DNA of 64,000 nt, taken from positions 3,368,152-3,432,151 of the forward strand of contig JALPQD010000240.1 in the NCBI GenBank assembly GCA_023101885.1, written 5' to 3'. Below, piece after piece: positions 43,847 to 55,387 of the stretch (positions are counted from its first letter, which is position 1; every line of letters begins with the position of its first letter). This DNA is from Typhlomys cinereus (taxonomy: Eukaryota; Chordata; Mammalia; Rodentia; Platacanthomyidae). Made by a program: the position numbers and the translations under genes. Below the pieces are notes generated by a model. That model made no database searches and was not told where the DNA came from. It saw only the letters and a list, made by a program, of their open reading frames with translations.

Positions 43847-46800
43847 AAAAATCACAATCCATCAATCTGCTGCCTGCAGGAAACCCATCTCACCACAAAA
43901 GATAGGCACGCTCTAAAAATAAAAGGCTGGTCAACAATTCTACAAGCTAATGGAAGCAGAAAACAGGCAGGGGTAGCCATTATGCTATCAGACAAAGTGG
44001 ATTTCAAACTAAAGAAAATTATAAGAGACACGGATGGATACTACATTTTAGTCACAGGCACAATTCACCAGGAAGACCTCACAATCCTGAACATATATGC
44101 ACCCAATACGGGCCCCTCCACATTCATTAAGAAAACCCTACAGCGTCTAAAGCAAGAAATCAATCCCCAAACGATAATTCTTGGGGACTTCAACACCGCC
44201 CTGTCAACATGGGATAGATCATCAGGTCAAAGCTTAACAGAGACACTTTGGAACTTAATCAAACCCTGAAAGAAATGGACCTTACAGATCTCTATCGAAC
44301 TTTTCACCCACACACCAAAGAATACACATTTTTCTCAGCAGCACACGGAACTTTCTCCAAAATAGATCACATATTGGGCCACAAAATGAATCTACACAAA
44401 TACAAGAAAGTTGAAATTCTAACCTGTGCCCTATCAGACCATCACGGCCTAAAGCTGGACATCCACAACACATCAAACAAGAGAAAATACACTAACTCCT
44501 GGAAACTTAACACTATGATGCTGAATGAGACATGGATTCAGGAAGAAATTAAAAAGGAAATTCAAGATTTCCTGAAAGTGAATGATAACGAAAATACAAC
44601 TTACCAAAATCTCTGGGACACAATAAAAGCTGTTCTAAGAGGTAAGTTCATAGCTCTTAATGCCTACGTCAAAAAAATGGAAACGTCAGAAATAAACAAC
44701 TTAACAATGCAGCTTAAAGCTTTAGAGAAGCTAGAGCAATCTGATCCCAAAAGTAGTAGAAGAGAGGAGATTAGCAAAATAAGGGGAGAAATATCTGAAA
44801 TTGAGATTAAGAAAATGATAGAAAAAATCAACCAGTCAAAAAGCTGGTTCTTTGAAAAAATCAATAAGATTGATACACCCCTAGCGAAACTAACCAAAAG
44901 CAAGAGAGAGAAAACCCAAATTAACAAAATCAGAAATGAACATGGAGTTATCACTACTGATACCCAAGAAATCCAGAGAATTATAACATCATATTTCAAA
45001 AACTTATACTCTGTGAAGTTTGACAACACAAAAGAGATGGATGAATTTCTAAGTAAACACAACTTACCTAAATTGAATCAGGAACCTGTGAATTATTTAA
45101 ATAGTCCTATAACATATAAGGAAATTGAGGAAGCAATCTCGAATCTTCCCACCAAAAAATGTCCTGGACCAGATGGATTCAGCACAGAGTTCTACAAGAC
45201 ATTTAAGGAGTTAATAACACCAATACTCCTTAAACTGTTCCATCAAATAGCAAAGGAAGGAACACTACCAAATTCCTTCTATGAAGCTAATATCGTTTTA
45301 ATCCCAAAACCTAATAAAGATTCGCTTAAAAAGAAAACTATAGGCCGATCTCCCTGATGAACACAGACGCAAAGATTCTCAACAAAGTCTTAGCAAATCG
45401 GATTCAAAAACATATTAAAAAGATCATTCATGGGGACCAAGTAGGCTTCATCCCCGGCACACAAGGTTGGTTCAACATACACAAATCAATAAATGTAATT
45501 CATCATGTAAACCAGTCCAAAGTCCAAGACCACATGATACTCTCGATAGATGCAGAAAAAGCTTTTGACAAGATCCAACAGCCTTTTATGATCAAAACGC
45601 TAGAGACAGTAGGAATGGAAGGAACCTTTATCAATATAATAAAAGCTATATACAACAAGCCCACAGCAAGGATTATGCTCAATGGGGAACAATTGGAAGC
45701 ATTCCCACTTCAATCAGGAACTAGACAAGGCTGTCCACTATCACCACTTCTATTCAATATTGTACTTGAAGTCTTAGCTGAAGCCATAAGACAAGAAAGG
45801 GACATAAGAGGGATTCAAATTGGCAAGGAAGAAGTCAAGCTATCCCTATTTGCAGATGACATGATCTTATACCTGAGTGATCCCAAAAACTCCACCAGGA
45901 AGCTCCTGGAACTAATTGAGAAGTTCAGCAGGGTGGCAGGATACAAAATAAATGTGCAAAAATCAGAGGCCTTCCTATATGCCCAGAATGAAAGAAGTGA
46001 AAAAGCCTTGAGAGAAACAATACCATTTATTATAGCCCCTAAAAAAATGAAATACCTTGGTATAAACCTAACTAAGGAGGTAAAAGACCTTTACAATGAA
46101 AACTTTAAAACCCTAAAGAAAGAAATAGCCGAAGACACCAGAAGGTGGAAAGACTCCCTTGTTCCTGGATTGGCAGAATCAACATCGTGAAAATGACCAT
46201 CCCACCAAAGGCAATATACAGATTCAATGCTATACCAATCAAAATCCCAAAGCAATTCTTCAAAGAAGTTGACCAAACAATCTCAAAGTTCATATGGAGG
46301 CACAAAAGACCCAGGATAGCAAAAACAATCCTGAGTAACAAAAACACAGCTGGAGGTATAACCATACCAAACCTTAGTCTATACTACAAATCCATAGTTG
46401 TAAAGACAGCCTGGTATTGGCTCCAAAATAGACACACAGATCAATGGATAAGGATTGAAGACCCAGATATAAGCCCACAAAGTTACAGCCATTTGGTCTT
46501 TGACAAAGGGGCCCAAAGAATCCAATGGAAAAAGAACAGCATCTTCAACAAATGGTGCTGGCAAAACTGGATCTCCACATGCAGAAGATTAAAGCTGGAC
46601 CCGTACTTGTCACCATGTACAAGACTTAATTCCAAATGGATCAAGGACCTTGATATCAGGCCAGAGACTATAAAAACCATAGTTGAAAGGATAGGGAACT
46701 CCCTCGAGCTGAACAGTTCCTAAACAGACATCCAATGGCACAGTCACTGCTACCAACTCTCAACAGTTGGGATCTTGTGAAATTAAAGAGCTTCTGTTCA

Positions 46801-47561
46801 GATAAAGAGATTGTAACGCGAGCTCAAAGGCAACCCACAGAATGGGAGAAAATCTTCACTAACCACATATCTGATAGAGCTCTATTGTCCAGAGTGCACA
46901 AAGAACTTAGAAAACTAAACACCAAGGAAACCAATGGCCCAATTAAAAAATGGGCCCTGGAACTTAAAAGAAACTTTACCAGGGATGAAATTAAAATGTC
47001 TAACAAATATCTGAAAAAATGCTCCACTTCTTTAGCCATCAGGGAAATGCAATCAAAACTTCCCTGAGATATCATCTCACCCAGGTCAGGATGGCAAATA
47101 TCCACAATACTAACAACGACAAATGCTGGAGAGAATGTGGAGAGAGGGGAACTCTCCTACATTGCTGGTGGGAATGCAGGCTCATACAGCCACTCTGGCG
47201 AGCCGTCTGGAGATTCTTAAAGAAATTAAAGATTGAAATGCCATATGACCCTGCTATTCCACTTTTGGGAATAACCCCCCATACAGCAGAGGTTCGCCTC
47301 GATAGCACAAGCACGACCATGTTCATAGCAGCACTGTTTACAATAGCAAAGACATGGAATCAGCCCAAATGTCCAACAGTTGACGAGTGGATAAGGAAAC
47401 TGTGGTACATCTATACAATGGAGTACTACTCAGCCATCAAAAATGATGAGTTACTGGAATTTGCCGGGAAATGGATGTCATTAGAAACAATTGTATTAAG
47501 TGAAGTATCCCAGACCCAGAAAATTAAGCGCCGTATGTACTCCCTAATAGGTGGCTCCTAG

Positions 47562-48566
47562 TACCAAACCTACCCAGCCCACCTAGAGACAGGAATTCCA
47601 AGGATTATGAACAGGAGGGATGGGGTAGGAGGGCCACACCAGAAAGAAGGAGAGAAGGGACCATGTTACAGCAGGGAAAATAGGCCTCCACCAAGGACCC
47701 AAATAAGTAATGAGACATCTGATTAAGTTCACAGACTTTTGTTCCTGATCATTTACTACTGAGGGGGAGTGATCTCACCAGAAGAGGAGGGCATATAGTC
47801 TGGCAGATAAAAAGTAACAATTTTGCAAATGGGTGATAGACCCCTCCCTCACTGTGGTTTCCCACTTTTATTACATCTACCTTTGAATGTGCTTTTATCA
47901 CAAGACTCTAACAGCTTTTTGTCTCTGGCCAGGGGGTAACATACAATGCCCACCAGGATGGAGTGAAGGGCATTGCAGGAGCAGCAAAACTGCAAAAGAA
48001 AATCAACAAACCACAATCCAGAACTTCAGAGACTCTATATCAACCACCTAGAACTAGGCCAGCTTAGTCTCTCCCCATCTTGAAGCTCAGGGAAATTTGC
48101 GGAAGAGGGGGCGGTAAGAGTGTAAGAGCATAAGGATGGGAGGAGCAATGATATGTAAGATACTCTATACTAGTTAGGGCTGAAGCAATCATAATTGGAC
48201 TTTGCATGCCCTGCGCATTTTCCAACACACTGTTGACCTCACAAAGTCTAGCATCTGCTAAAGGCACCAAGATCCTTAGAGGCAAAGGATTGGCAGCCAC
48301 AGCAGTGTTCCTATACCTAAGGGGAACACGGGAAAGGGTTCGGCAAAGGCCACTGGGTCCTTGTACGTCATCGGAGAGGAGGGCCCAGAGGAAAATCAGT
48401 CATGCACAAGAAAGGACTCTCTGGGAATTGGGGTGGGAGGCACTGGGGGATGGGGAGGGAGAGGGGTGGGGAGGGGGAGGAGGGGGTACGGGGGGAGGAG
48501 GAGGGAGGGAGGGAACTGGTGTACCTAATAAGTTTGTATGAGCTGAAATAAAAAAAATTAAAAAAA
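47562..48566 (+). other. L1 A 3' UTR
   Basis: Standard UTR blocks in order, G-rich polypurine tract at about 48420-48520, terminal tttgtatgagctgaaat and A-rich tail. No gene. Confidence 0.88.
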
Positions 48567-48578
48567 AAGAGTGAACAT

Positions 48579-49235
48579 TGTGGATTTGTGCAGATCCAAC
48601 TTTAAACACCTTATTCACTATTTACCAGTTTGTGTGACCTTGAAATTTTCTGAAGTTATGTGATAAAAAAAGAAACAACGACCCCCTAAAATTTATATGT
48701 CTCCTTTCTTAAAGCATAACTGTTAAAGAGAAATGGTTTCCCAGCCAGGGACTCTATTTTCCTTTTCCATTTAGTTTCTACAAGTAGAACAGAATCTTTG
48801 GCCCTAAAATATAGCAATGGCACAAAAGGAAGCAGCCAAGTGTTGTGCACATTCACGCGTCGTGACTTGCATGCACATGCTTGTGTGCCTCAAGTTTCTA
48901 GGGCACTATGGTCTTATTTTTGCCCCCCTCAGGTGTCACCCGCTGTGCCATCACCCATACCACTGTCCCATCATGTAGAGAAATTATATTTAATACTGTA
49001 TTCTGCCACACTACTGAAGAACATGGCAAAGGTAGGCAAGTTCTGAGCCTTGAACCACAGCAGGCAAATTCTATAGTCCCTTCACCAGTGTGGTCATCAG
49101 TTTTGAAATGAAGGCAACCACATTGCATATGTACTATGTACAACCCAGCCATGAGATCACTGAAACTGGAACTTCTATCAATGTTTCTGTGTTGTTTCAG
49201 CTTGTTTATTATGATCCCAATGAGAAAAATAGGCA
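48579..49235. other. Unassigned sequence
   Basis: The minus strand is open from about 49281 to 48898 (127 codons with several Cys), but no family is recognised and it overlaps an LTR at one end. Confidence 0.35.
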
Positions 49236-49333
49236 CAGATGTTGCAGTTTGTTTGCATGTTGCTGACAAATTCACAACCATACGGTTTACTGGAACAAGG
49301 AGTTTTATTTTGGCTTACAACTGTCTGGTTACA

Positions 49334-50057
49334 CATAGAATGGGAGAAAATCTTCACTAACCACACATCTGATAGAGCTCTGCTGTCCAGAGTGCACAAA
49401 GAACTTAGAAGACTAAACACCAAGGAAACCAATGGCCCAATTAAAAAATGGGCCCTGGAACTTAAAAGAAACTTTATCAGGGATGAAATTAAAATGTCTA
49501 ACAAATATCTTAAAAAATGCTACACTTCCTTGGCCATCAGGAAAATGCATATCAAAACTTCCCTGAGATATCATCTCACCCCAGTCAGGATGGCAAAAAT
49601 CCACAATACAAACAACAAATTCTGGAGAGGATGTGGAGAGAGGGGAACTCTGCTACATTGCTGGTGGGAATGCAGGCTCATACAGCCACTCTGGCGAGCC
49701 GTCTGGAGATTCTTAAAGAAATTAAAGATTGAAATGCCATATGACCCTGTGATTCCACTTTTGGGAATAACCCCCCATACAGCAGAGGTTCACCTCGATA
49801 GCACAAGCATGACCATGTTCATGGCAGCACTGTTTACAATAGCAAAGACATGGAATCAACCCAAATGTCCAACAGTTGATGAGTGGATAAGGAAACTGTG
49901 GTACATCTATACAATGGAGTACTACTCAGCTATCAAAAATGATGAATTACTGGAATTTGCCAGGAAATGGATGTCATTAGAAACAATTATATTAAGTGAA
50001 GTATCCCAGACCCAGAAAATTAAGTGCCATATGTACTCCCTAATAGGTGGCTCCTAG
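49334..50057 (+). pseudogene. L1 ORF2 C-terminal 240 codons, open
   Basis: A single frame covers the truncated ORF2 from WEKIFTNHTSDRALLSRVHK to the terminal SLIGGS. The Cys motif is altered: other copies have CWRGCGERG, this one FWRGCGERG, so the first cysteine is lost. It is a fragment without the catalytic domains. Confidence 0.9.
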
Positions 50058-51097
50058 TACCAAACACATCCAGCCCACCTATAGACACTCAAAGAAAAAT
50101 CTCTGTAATACCTACAGTAATTGCAAGGATTATGAACAGGAGGGATGGGGTAGGAGGGCCACACCAGAAACAAGGAGAGAAGGGACCATGTTACAGCAGA
50201 GAAAATAGGCCTCCATCAAGGACTCAAATAAGTAATGAGACATCTGATTAACTTCACAGACTTTTGTTCCTGATCATTTACTACTGAGGGGGTATGATCT
50301 CACCAGAAAAGGAGGGCATATAGTCTGGCAGATAAAACGTAACCATTTTGCAAATGGGTGATAGACCCCTTCCTCACTGAGGTTTCCTACTTTTATTACA
50401 TCTACCTTTGAATGTGCTCTTATCTAGTTTAACAGCTTTTTGTCTCTGGCCGGGGGTGACATACAATGCCCAGCAGGATGGAGTGAAGGGCATTTTGCAG
50501 GAGCAGCAAAACTGCAAAAGAAAATCAATAAGCCACTATCCAGAACTTCAGAGACTCTATAGCAACCACCTAGAACTAGGCCAGACTAATCTTTCCCCAT
50601 CCTGAAGCTCAGTGACATTTGCGGAAGAGGGGGCGGTAAGAGTGTAAGAGCAAAAGGATGGGAGGAGCAATGATTTGCAAGGTACTCCACACAAGTTAGG
50701 GCCGAAGCAATCATAATTGGACTTTGCATGCCCTGCGCAATGTCCAACACGCTATTGACCTCACAAAGTCTAGCATCTGCTAAAGGCACCAGGGTCCTTG
50801 GAGGCAAGGGATTGGCAGCCACAGCAGTGTTCCTATACTTAAGGGGAACACGGGAAAGAGTTCAGGGAAAGGCCACTGGGTCCTTGTACGTCATCGGAGA
50901 GGAGGGCTCAGAGGAAAATCAGGCATGCACAAGAAAGGACTCTCTGGGAATTGGGGCGGGAGGCACTGGGGGATGGGGAAGGAGGGGGGAGGGGAAGGGG
51001 AGCAGGGAGTTCGGGGGGAGGAGGAGGGAGGGAGGGAACTGGTGTTCCTATTAAGTTTGTATGAGCTGAAATAATAATAAAAATGTATAAAAAAAAA
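49334..51097 (+). mobile_element. 5'-truncated L1 with target duplication
   Basis: Begins in ORF2 at the codons for EWEKIFTNH, ends with the 3' UTR and A tail. Flanks: acaactgtctggttaca at 49317-49333 and acaattgtctggttaca at 51098-51114 (one mismatch in 17). The ORF2 stop is at 50057. Confidence 0.95.
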
Positions 51098-51467
51098 ACA
51101 ATTGTCTGGTTACAGTTGTTAGTCCAGCTTGGCAAGAGAGTTCATACCAACACCAGCAGCCAAGGGAATTGGCCCACACCATAGCCACAGCAATTGTTGA
51201 GAGAGGGATAAATCTCACTCACCAGACAATAAGTCTATCTAAATATGCCAAAGACTGTTAACTTCCTGTATCAGCTCCCTCCAACTTATCCACCTGTCCA
51301 GGGGAAAAAATCTCTCCCACCATGGGATGAGTCTTCCCTCATCAATTAGACAATCTCCTGCAGGTTTGTCTAGGCTTGGCTTAACTCTGGATTCTTCGTT
51401 GCTGTGCTCAAATCTAAGGTTGCAGTTGTCAGGTTGACACCTATATATCTACCTATCGCAACAGATA

Positions 51468-52215
51468 CATGATTCAGTTTATCCCGATATGTTTATCTTG
51501 CATGACACTTCCAATATGGAAGCAGGATGAAAGGAAGCAAAGTCATTTGTATGAGCGGAAATAATAAAAAATGCATTAAAAGAAAAGAAAGGAAGCAAAG
51601 TCATTTGTATGAGCGGAAATAATAAAAAATGCATTAAAAGAAAAGAAAGGAAGCAAAGTCAGAAAACCTTGTGGATTCAGAGTTTTATGTGTGCCCGAAT
51701 TGCCAGCAGAAAATGATAAGCCCTATGATGAAATGAATGGAATCATGTCCACAAGTACTTTGAACTCACAAGCTCCATCAGTGGTCTAAGTCCCTGTTTT
51801 CATTTCTGGACGACACCTAAGTGAAGAGTGCAAGCTGCTGCAAGAGAAAGTGCAGAGGCTGTGCACCTCAAGGAAGAAGACAGGCTTTGGGTGAAGACAA
51901 CTGTGCAGAGAAACATCCCCATGCCAATTCTGGTTGCCACCCAGAAGGAAGGAGAACTCAACATCTGATTGCTGGCTCTGGTGGTTTTGATTTTTATCTT
52001 TGGTGTTATTATGGGGATGATTGCCTCATAGAGGCTGCTTGTGAAAGATGGCAAATTGGACGAATGCATCCACCACATTGTAAGGTGGAAATTTCTCATG
52101 AACCTGTGTGAAAATACATGAACATCTGATAACATCTCACGGGGCTTATCTTTAAATTATGCCTCTCCAGCACTCACAAGTGCACACGCAAACATAACAT
52201 ACTATAACGTGTTTG
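51468..52215 (+). pseudogene. VAPB: VAPB-like processed pseudogene, 5'-truncated
   Basis: VAPB is an ER membrane adaptor with an MSP domain, a coiled coil and a C-terminal membrane anchor. The sequence covers its C-terminal third: TSNMEAG.KEAK near 51510-51545 and 51662, ELPAENDKP near 51700, LSEECKLLQEKVQRL (coiled coil) near 51822-51866, HLKEEDRLWVKTTVQRN, and the membrane anchor LLALVVLIFIFGVIMGMIAS with a stop at 52029-52031. In-frame stops and frame changes are present, introns are absent, and 3' UTR-like sequence follows to about 52215. VAPA is less likely because its C-terminal anchor differs. An L1 scrap and a duplication sit inside it. Confidence 0.82.
51529..51661 (+). repeat. 58-bp perfect tandem duplication containing an ultra-short L1 insertion
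   Basis: The 17-mer gaaaggaagcaaagtca occurs at 51529, 51587 and 51645. Between consecutive copies is the same 41-bp block beginning tttgtatgagcggaaataat and ending in A-rich sequence, which is the extreme 3' end of an L1. The outer VAPB sequence reads on across the block. So an L1 of about 40 bp inserted with a 17-bp target duplication, and the insert plus target was then duplicated. Confidence 0.9.
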
Positions 52216-52625
52216 TGAAAATTCAGAAATGTAAATGTATAGGGAGAAAGGATGATTTCTGTTGAGGATGAGATACCATGCTTACTGTCATAGTATCACA
52301 TTATAGTTTTCACATTATACATAGGTAGGCCTTGGCACTCTTCCTAGCCTGCTGATGCTGATCTGTGGCAGTCAGACTCAGTGCAGTGAGGTGGTTGGTC
52401 CTCTCTATAATCATCCTGTCCCTCCTACTCTCACCTAGGTGGTTTTCCCAGATCTGCAGTTCTGTCCAAACAGTTTTTCTGGAATGCAGAGAAGCAGAAA
52501 CCAGGAAGCATTGCACAGTCACTGCAATTCATGTGCCAGGAAGTTATGGGTGGCACATGTGGACTGACCCAACACTTGTAAATCAAAACCTGTGCTCTGC
52601 TCTTTTATTTTGTTTTTTTAATTAT
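52216..52625. other. Unassigned sequence
   Basis: Part may still be pseudogene 3' UTR; no repeat recognised. Confidence 0.35.
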
Positions 52626-52892
52626 TATTAGGGGGGGGGACTATGTGTATCAGAGGGCATTGTGTGTGCTTGTAGAGGCCCAGGGGTAACTTTGGGAATC
52701 ATCGTGAAACTGTGTCATTTCCTCTTTGTTTTGCTCTGGAGTTTCCCAGGCTCTGCCTTCCAGGACCAGAAGTTCATGGTGCTATCATTTCTGCTTGGTT
52801 TTTTTTATGCGGGTTCCGGGATCCTAACTCAGGATCTTCTTCTGGCAAAGACAGGCTTAACTCCTGAGCCATCTTTCCAGCCCAAGTGCTTT
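52626..52892 (-). mobile_element. B2-superfamily-like SINE, inverted
   Basis: The inverted head gcttaactcctgagccatct and ttccagccc lies at 52855-52882; the inverted body includes ctctggagtttcccaggctc. It is older than the copy at 38603 and lacks a long CA tract. Confidence 0.8.
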
Positions 52893-53280
52893 GTTCTTTT
52901 AAAGGGACCAAACTAAATTTACTGTTGATTCCTGCAATGAAACTGATTGATCATCAGAGACATTTGCTATGTATCTAACTTATTTAATGTATTTCATTTC
53001 ATGCATTCTTTTCATAAGAATCCAGTTAATATCACCTACAAATCACCTGACCTACTGAACACTAGTGTTTCTGAAGGTCCAGGGTGTAAAAGAAGGGGTC
53101 TAACTGAATATTGAAGGGCAGCTGCCAGGAAATGTTTTCTCCATTGGTCAGTAGTAACTGTCTTGTGGAGGGACGTTCTTTGAAATGATGGTAAATTCTG
53201 GGTTACCCTATTTTCGACATTGTTCCTCCACAATTGTCAGCCATCACACATCCTTCTAGCACTCAGGCATAGGTCTATCC
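52893..53280. other. Unassigned sequence
   Basis: No repeat or gene recognised. Confidence 0.35.
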
Positions 53281-53281
53281 A

Positions 53282-53712
53282 TCTGCCATAGTTAGATATA
53301 GGTATCAACTTGATGGTTGAAGGTTCAAGCTTTGTAGAGAATTAGTAGTTGAATCACTCCCAGAACAAACCTTCAAGAGATTGTCTAGTGATGGGAAAGG
53401 CCCAACCCATAGTGGGTGGAACTAGGCCCTGGACAGGTAAATAAAACACAGAGAGCTAGTTGAGCAAGTTGGCATCCTTCTGTATACTTAGCCAGACATG
53501 GTTGTCTGACAAGTATGGATCGTTCCTCTCTTTCAACCAATATGATGTGGCCAGTTCCTTTGGCCCTTGCTGTAGTTGCCGGTATGGGCTCTCCTGCTAA
53601 GCTGGACAAGCAGTTGTAACAAGGAATTGCAAGCCAAAAATAAAAACCCCTTGTTCCCTTAGGCAGTTTAATGGTGATTTTAATCAGCAATCTTGTATAG
53701 TAACTGTAACAC
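53282..53712 (+). mobile_element. Solo-LTR-like repeat (ERV-L/MaLR type), copy 5
   Basis: Has tatcaacttgatggttgaag near the start, cccaacccatagtgggtgga, gatgtggccagttccttt and the AATAAA-like aaaaataaaaaccccttgtt near the end, in the same order as 21777-22185. Confidence 0.7.
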
Positions 53713-53887
53713 TGTCCCTCTTCAGGATAAATGAGTCTGACTGCAGAGGGTGAGAGCACAGCGGAGTGGAATGGAAATGCTCCTCCACAGTCCATCTACT
53801 GGGAATGGAGAATCTGAATGTGAATGAATTTCGTGCTACGAAAAGTCAACCCAATTCTATTCAGTTATGAAGTATCTTAAAAAAGAA

Positions 53888-55025
53888 GAAGTTAATATAA
53901 CAAGACTCTAGTTTAACAGGTTTTTATCTCTGGCCAGGGGGTGACATCCAATACCCATCAGGATGGAGCCAAGGGCATTTCAGGAGCAACAAAACCAAAA
54001 AAAAAAAAATCAACAAACCATAATCCAGAACATCAGAGACTCTATATCAACCACCTGGAACTGGGCCAGCCTAATCTCTCCCCATCCTGAAGCTCAGGGA
54101 AATTTGCGGAAGAGGGGGCGGTAAGATTGTAAGAGCAAAAGGAAGGGAGGAGCAATGATTTGCAAGATTCTCAACAATAGTTGGGGCCAAAGCAATCATA
54201 ATGGGACTTTGCATGCCCTGCGCAATGTCCAGTGCACTGTTGCCCTCATAAAGTCTAGCATCTGTTAAGGGCACCGAGACCCCTGGAGGCAAGGGATTGA
54301 CAGCCATAGTAGTGATCCTATGCTTAAGGGGAACAAGAGAAAGGGCTTATGGAAATACCACTGGGTCCTTATATGTCATCGGAGAGGAGGACCCAGTGGA
54401 GAGTTAGGCATACACAATAAAGGACTCTCTGGGAATTGGGGGAGAGGCACTGGGGGATGGGGAGGGAGAGGAGGGGGAGGAGGGGGTTCGGGGGGAGCAG
54501 GGGAGAGGGAGGGAACTGGTAAAAAAATTTTAAAATGTATAATTAAATTTTTAATAAAAAAAAAAGATTGTAAGAGCACAAGGATGGGAGGAGTAATGAT
54601 ATGCAAGATATTCCACACGTTAGGGCCGAAGCAATCATAATAGGACTTTGCATGACCTGTGCTATGTCCAACACATTATTGACCCTACAAAGTCTAGCAT
54701 GGACTAAAGGCACTAGGATCCTTGGAGGCTAGGAACTGATAGTCACAGTAGTGACTAAGCTTGAGGGGAACACAGGAAAGGGTTCTGGGAAATGCCCCTG
54801 GGTCCTTGCACCTCATTGGAGAGGAGGACCCAGAGGAGAGTTTGGCATGCACATTAAAGGATGTTCCTCGGATTGGGGGGGAGGCACTGGGGGATGTGAA
54901 GGGAGGGGTGAGAGGAGGGGGGATCAGGGAGGTCGGGGAAATATGGAGGGAGGGAGGGGACCGGTCTATCTGTTAAGTTTGTATGAGCAGAAATAATAAT
55001 AATAATAATAAAAATCAGAAGTTAA
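53888..55025 (+). mobile_element. L1 3' UTR copy split by a younger L1 tail
   Basis: The host tail is 53897-54137 plus 54579-55016, flanked by agaagttaa at 53888-53896 and 55017-55025. The insert (54138-54563) carries markers of the younger subfamily (caacaatagttggggccaaa; aaaatgtataattaaattt end), while both host parts carry the older subfamily forms. The 15-mer aagattgtaagagca is at 54123-54137 and 54564-54578. The insert's 5' end continues the host in exact alignment. Confidence 0.82.
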
Positions 55026-55387
55026 AATAAATCCCAAAATTTTAAAACATGGAAGCAGCCAGTGTCTCTTAAATGCCTCCATACAGGAAAGGTACTAAGA
55101 ACATCCACACTACATGGGCTACGATGCAAGTAAAAAACAAACCTCTATTGTATCAATCTAATAAAATATCCAGGTTTGTCCTTGCTCCATCATGTGTCCA
55201 TACACATGTCATTGACAGTAACTCAGATGGGACTTAGTAAGCTATACATGCACAGAAGGACACAAGAAAGGAGGGAGACAGATGGAAAAGTATGTAGTGG
55301 GGAAAAATGGGAATTTGGATTGGGTAATAAGGGGTGAAAATGACACAAATTCATATCATATATCAAGCCTTAAAAGAATATAAATCA
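55026..55387 (+). other. Mostly unassigned; possible old L1 3' end
   Basis: About 55240-55385 (gggtaataaggggtgaaaat, gacacaaattca, tcaagccttaaaag) resembles 7410-7530 and may be an old L1 terminus. The rest is unassigned. Confidence 0.4.

Larger units (their letters stand above)
39855..47561 (+). pseudogene. L1 A ORF2, split by L1 B
   Basis: Starts [18 protein letters not shown] at 39855; the first 37 codons are followed by the L1 B insertion and continue at 43865. Endonuclease residues (QETHLTTKD-equivalent, [20 protein letters not shown]), reverse transcriptase (FADD at 45848-45859) and the Cys motif are present. Frame breaks: near 44225 (altered 'TGQ' region), 45335 (one A lost in an A run), 46152 (one C lost), 46712 (about 13 bp lost around IGLGQHF) and 47050 (one A lost). 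Stop at 47561. Confidence 0.93.
39367..48566 (+). mobile_element. 5'-truncated L1 ('A') carrying two nested L1 insertions
   Basis: Flanking perfect 12-bp duplications aagagtgaacat lie at 39355-39366 and 48567-48578. L1 A begins inside ORF1 (EGERKIFQHKDN), has ORF2 from 39855, and ends with its 3' UTR and A-rich tail at 48566. Two insertions interrupt it: 39459-39730 in ORF1 and 39966-43846 in ORF2. Without them L1 A is about 5 kb. ORF2 is damaged by at least five small indels. Confidence 0.94.
49236..51465 (-). mobile_element. Solo-LTR-like repeat (ERV-L/MaLR type), copy 4, split by an L1
   Basis: Piece one (49236-49333) holds ttgctgacaaattcacaac and ggaacaaggagttttatttt; piece two (51115-51465) continues with gttgttagtccagcttggca, caatctcctgcag and caggttgacacc. 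Together they make one copy of the about 400-bp family. The L1 at 49334-51097 lies between them. Confidence 0.75.

Noticed and set aside
53897..55016. Simple tandem duplication of an L1 tail
   Set aside because: Subfamily markers alternate old-young-old and a 15-bp duplication brackets the middle, so nested insertion fits better.
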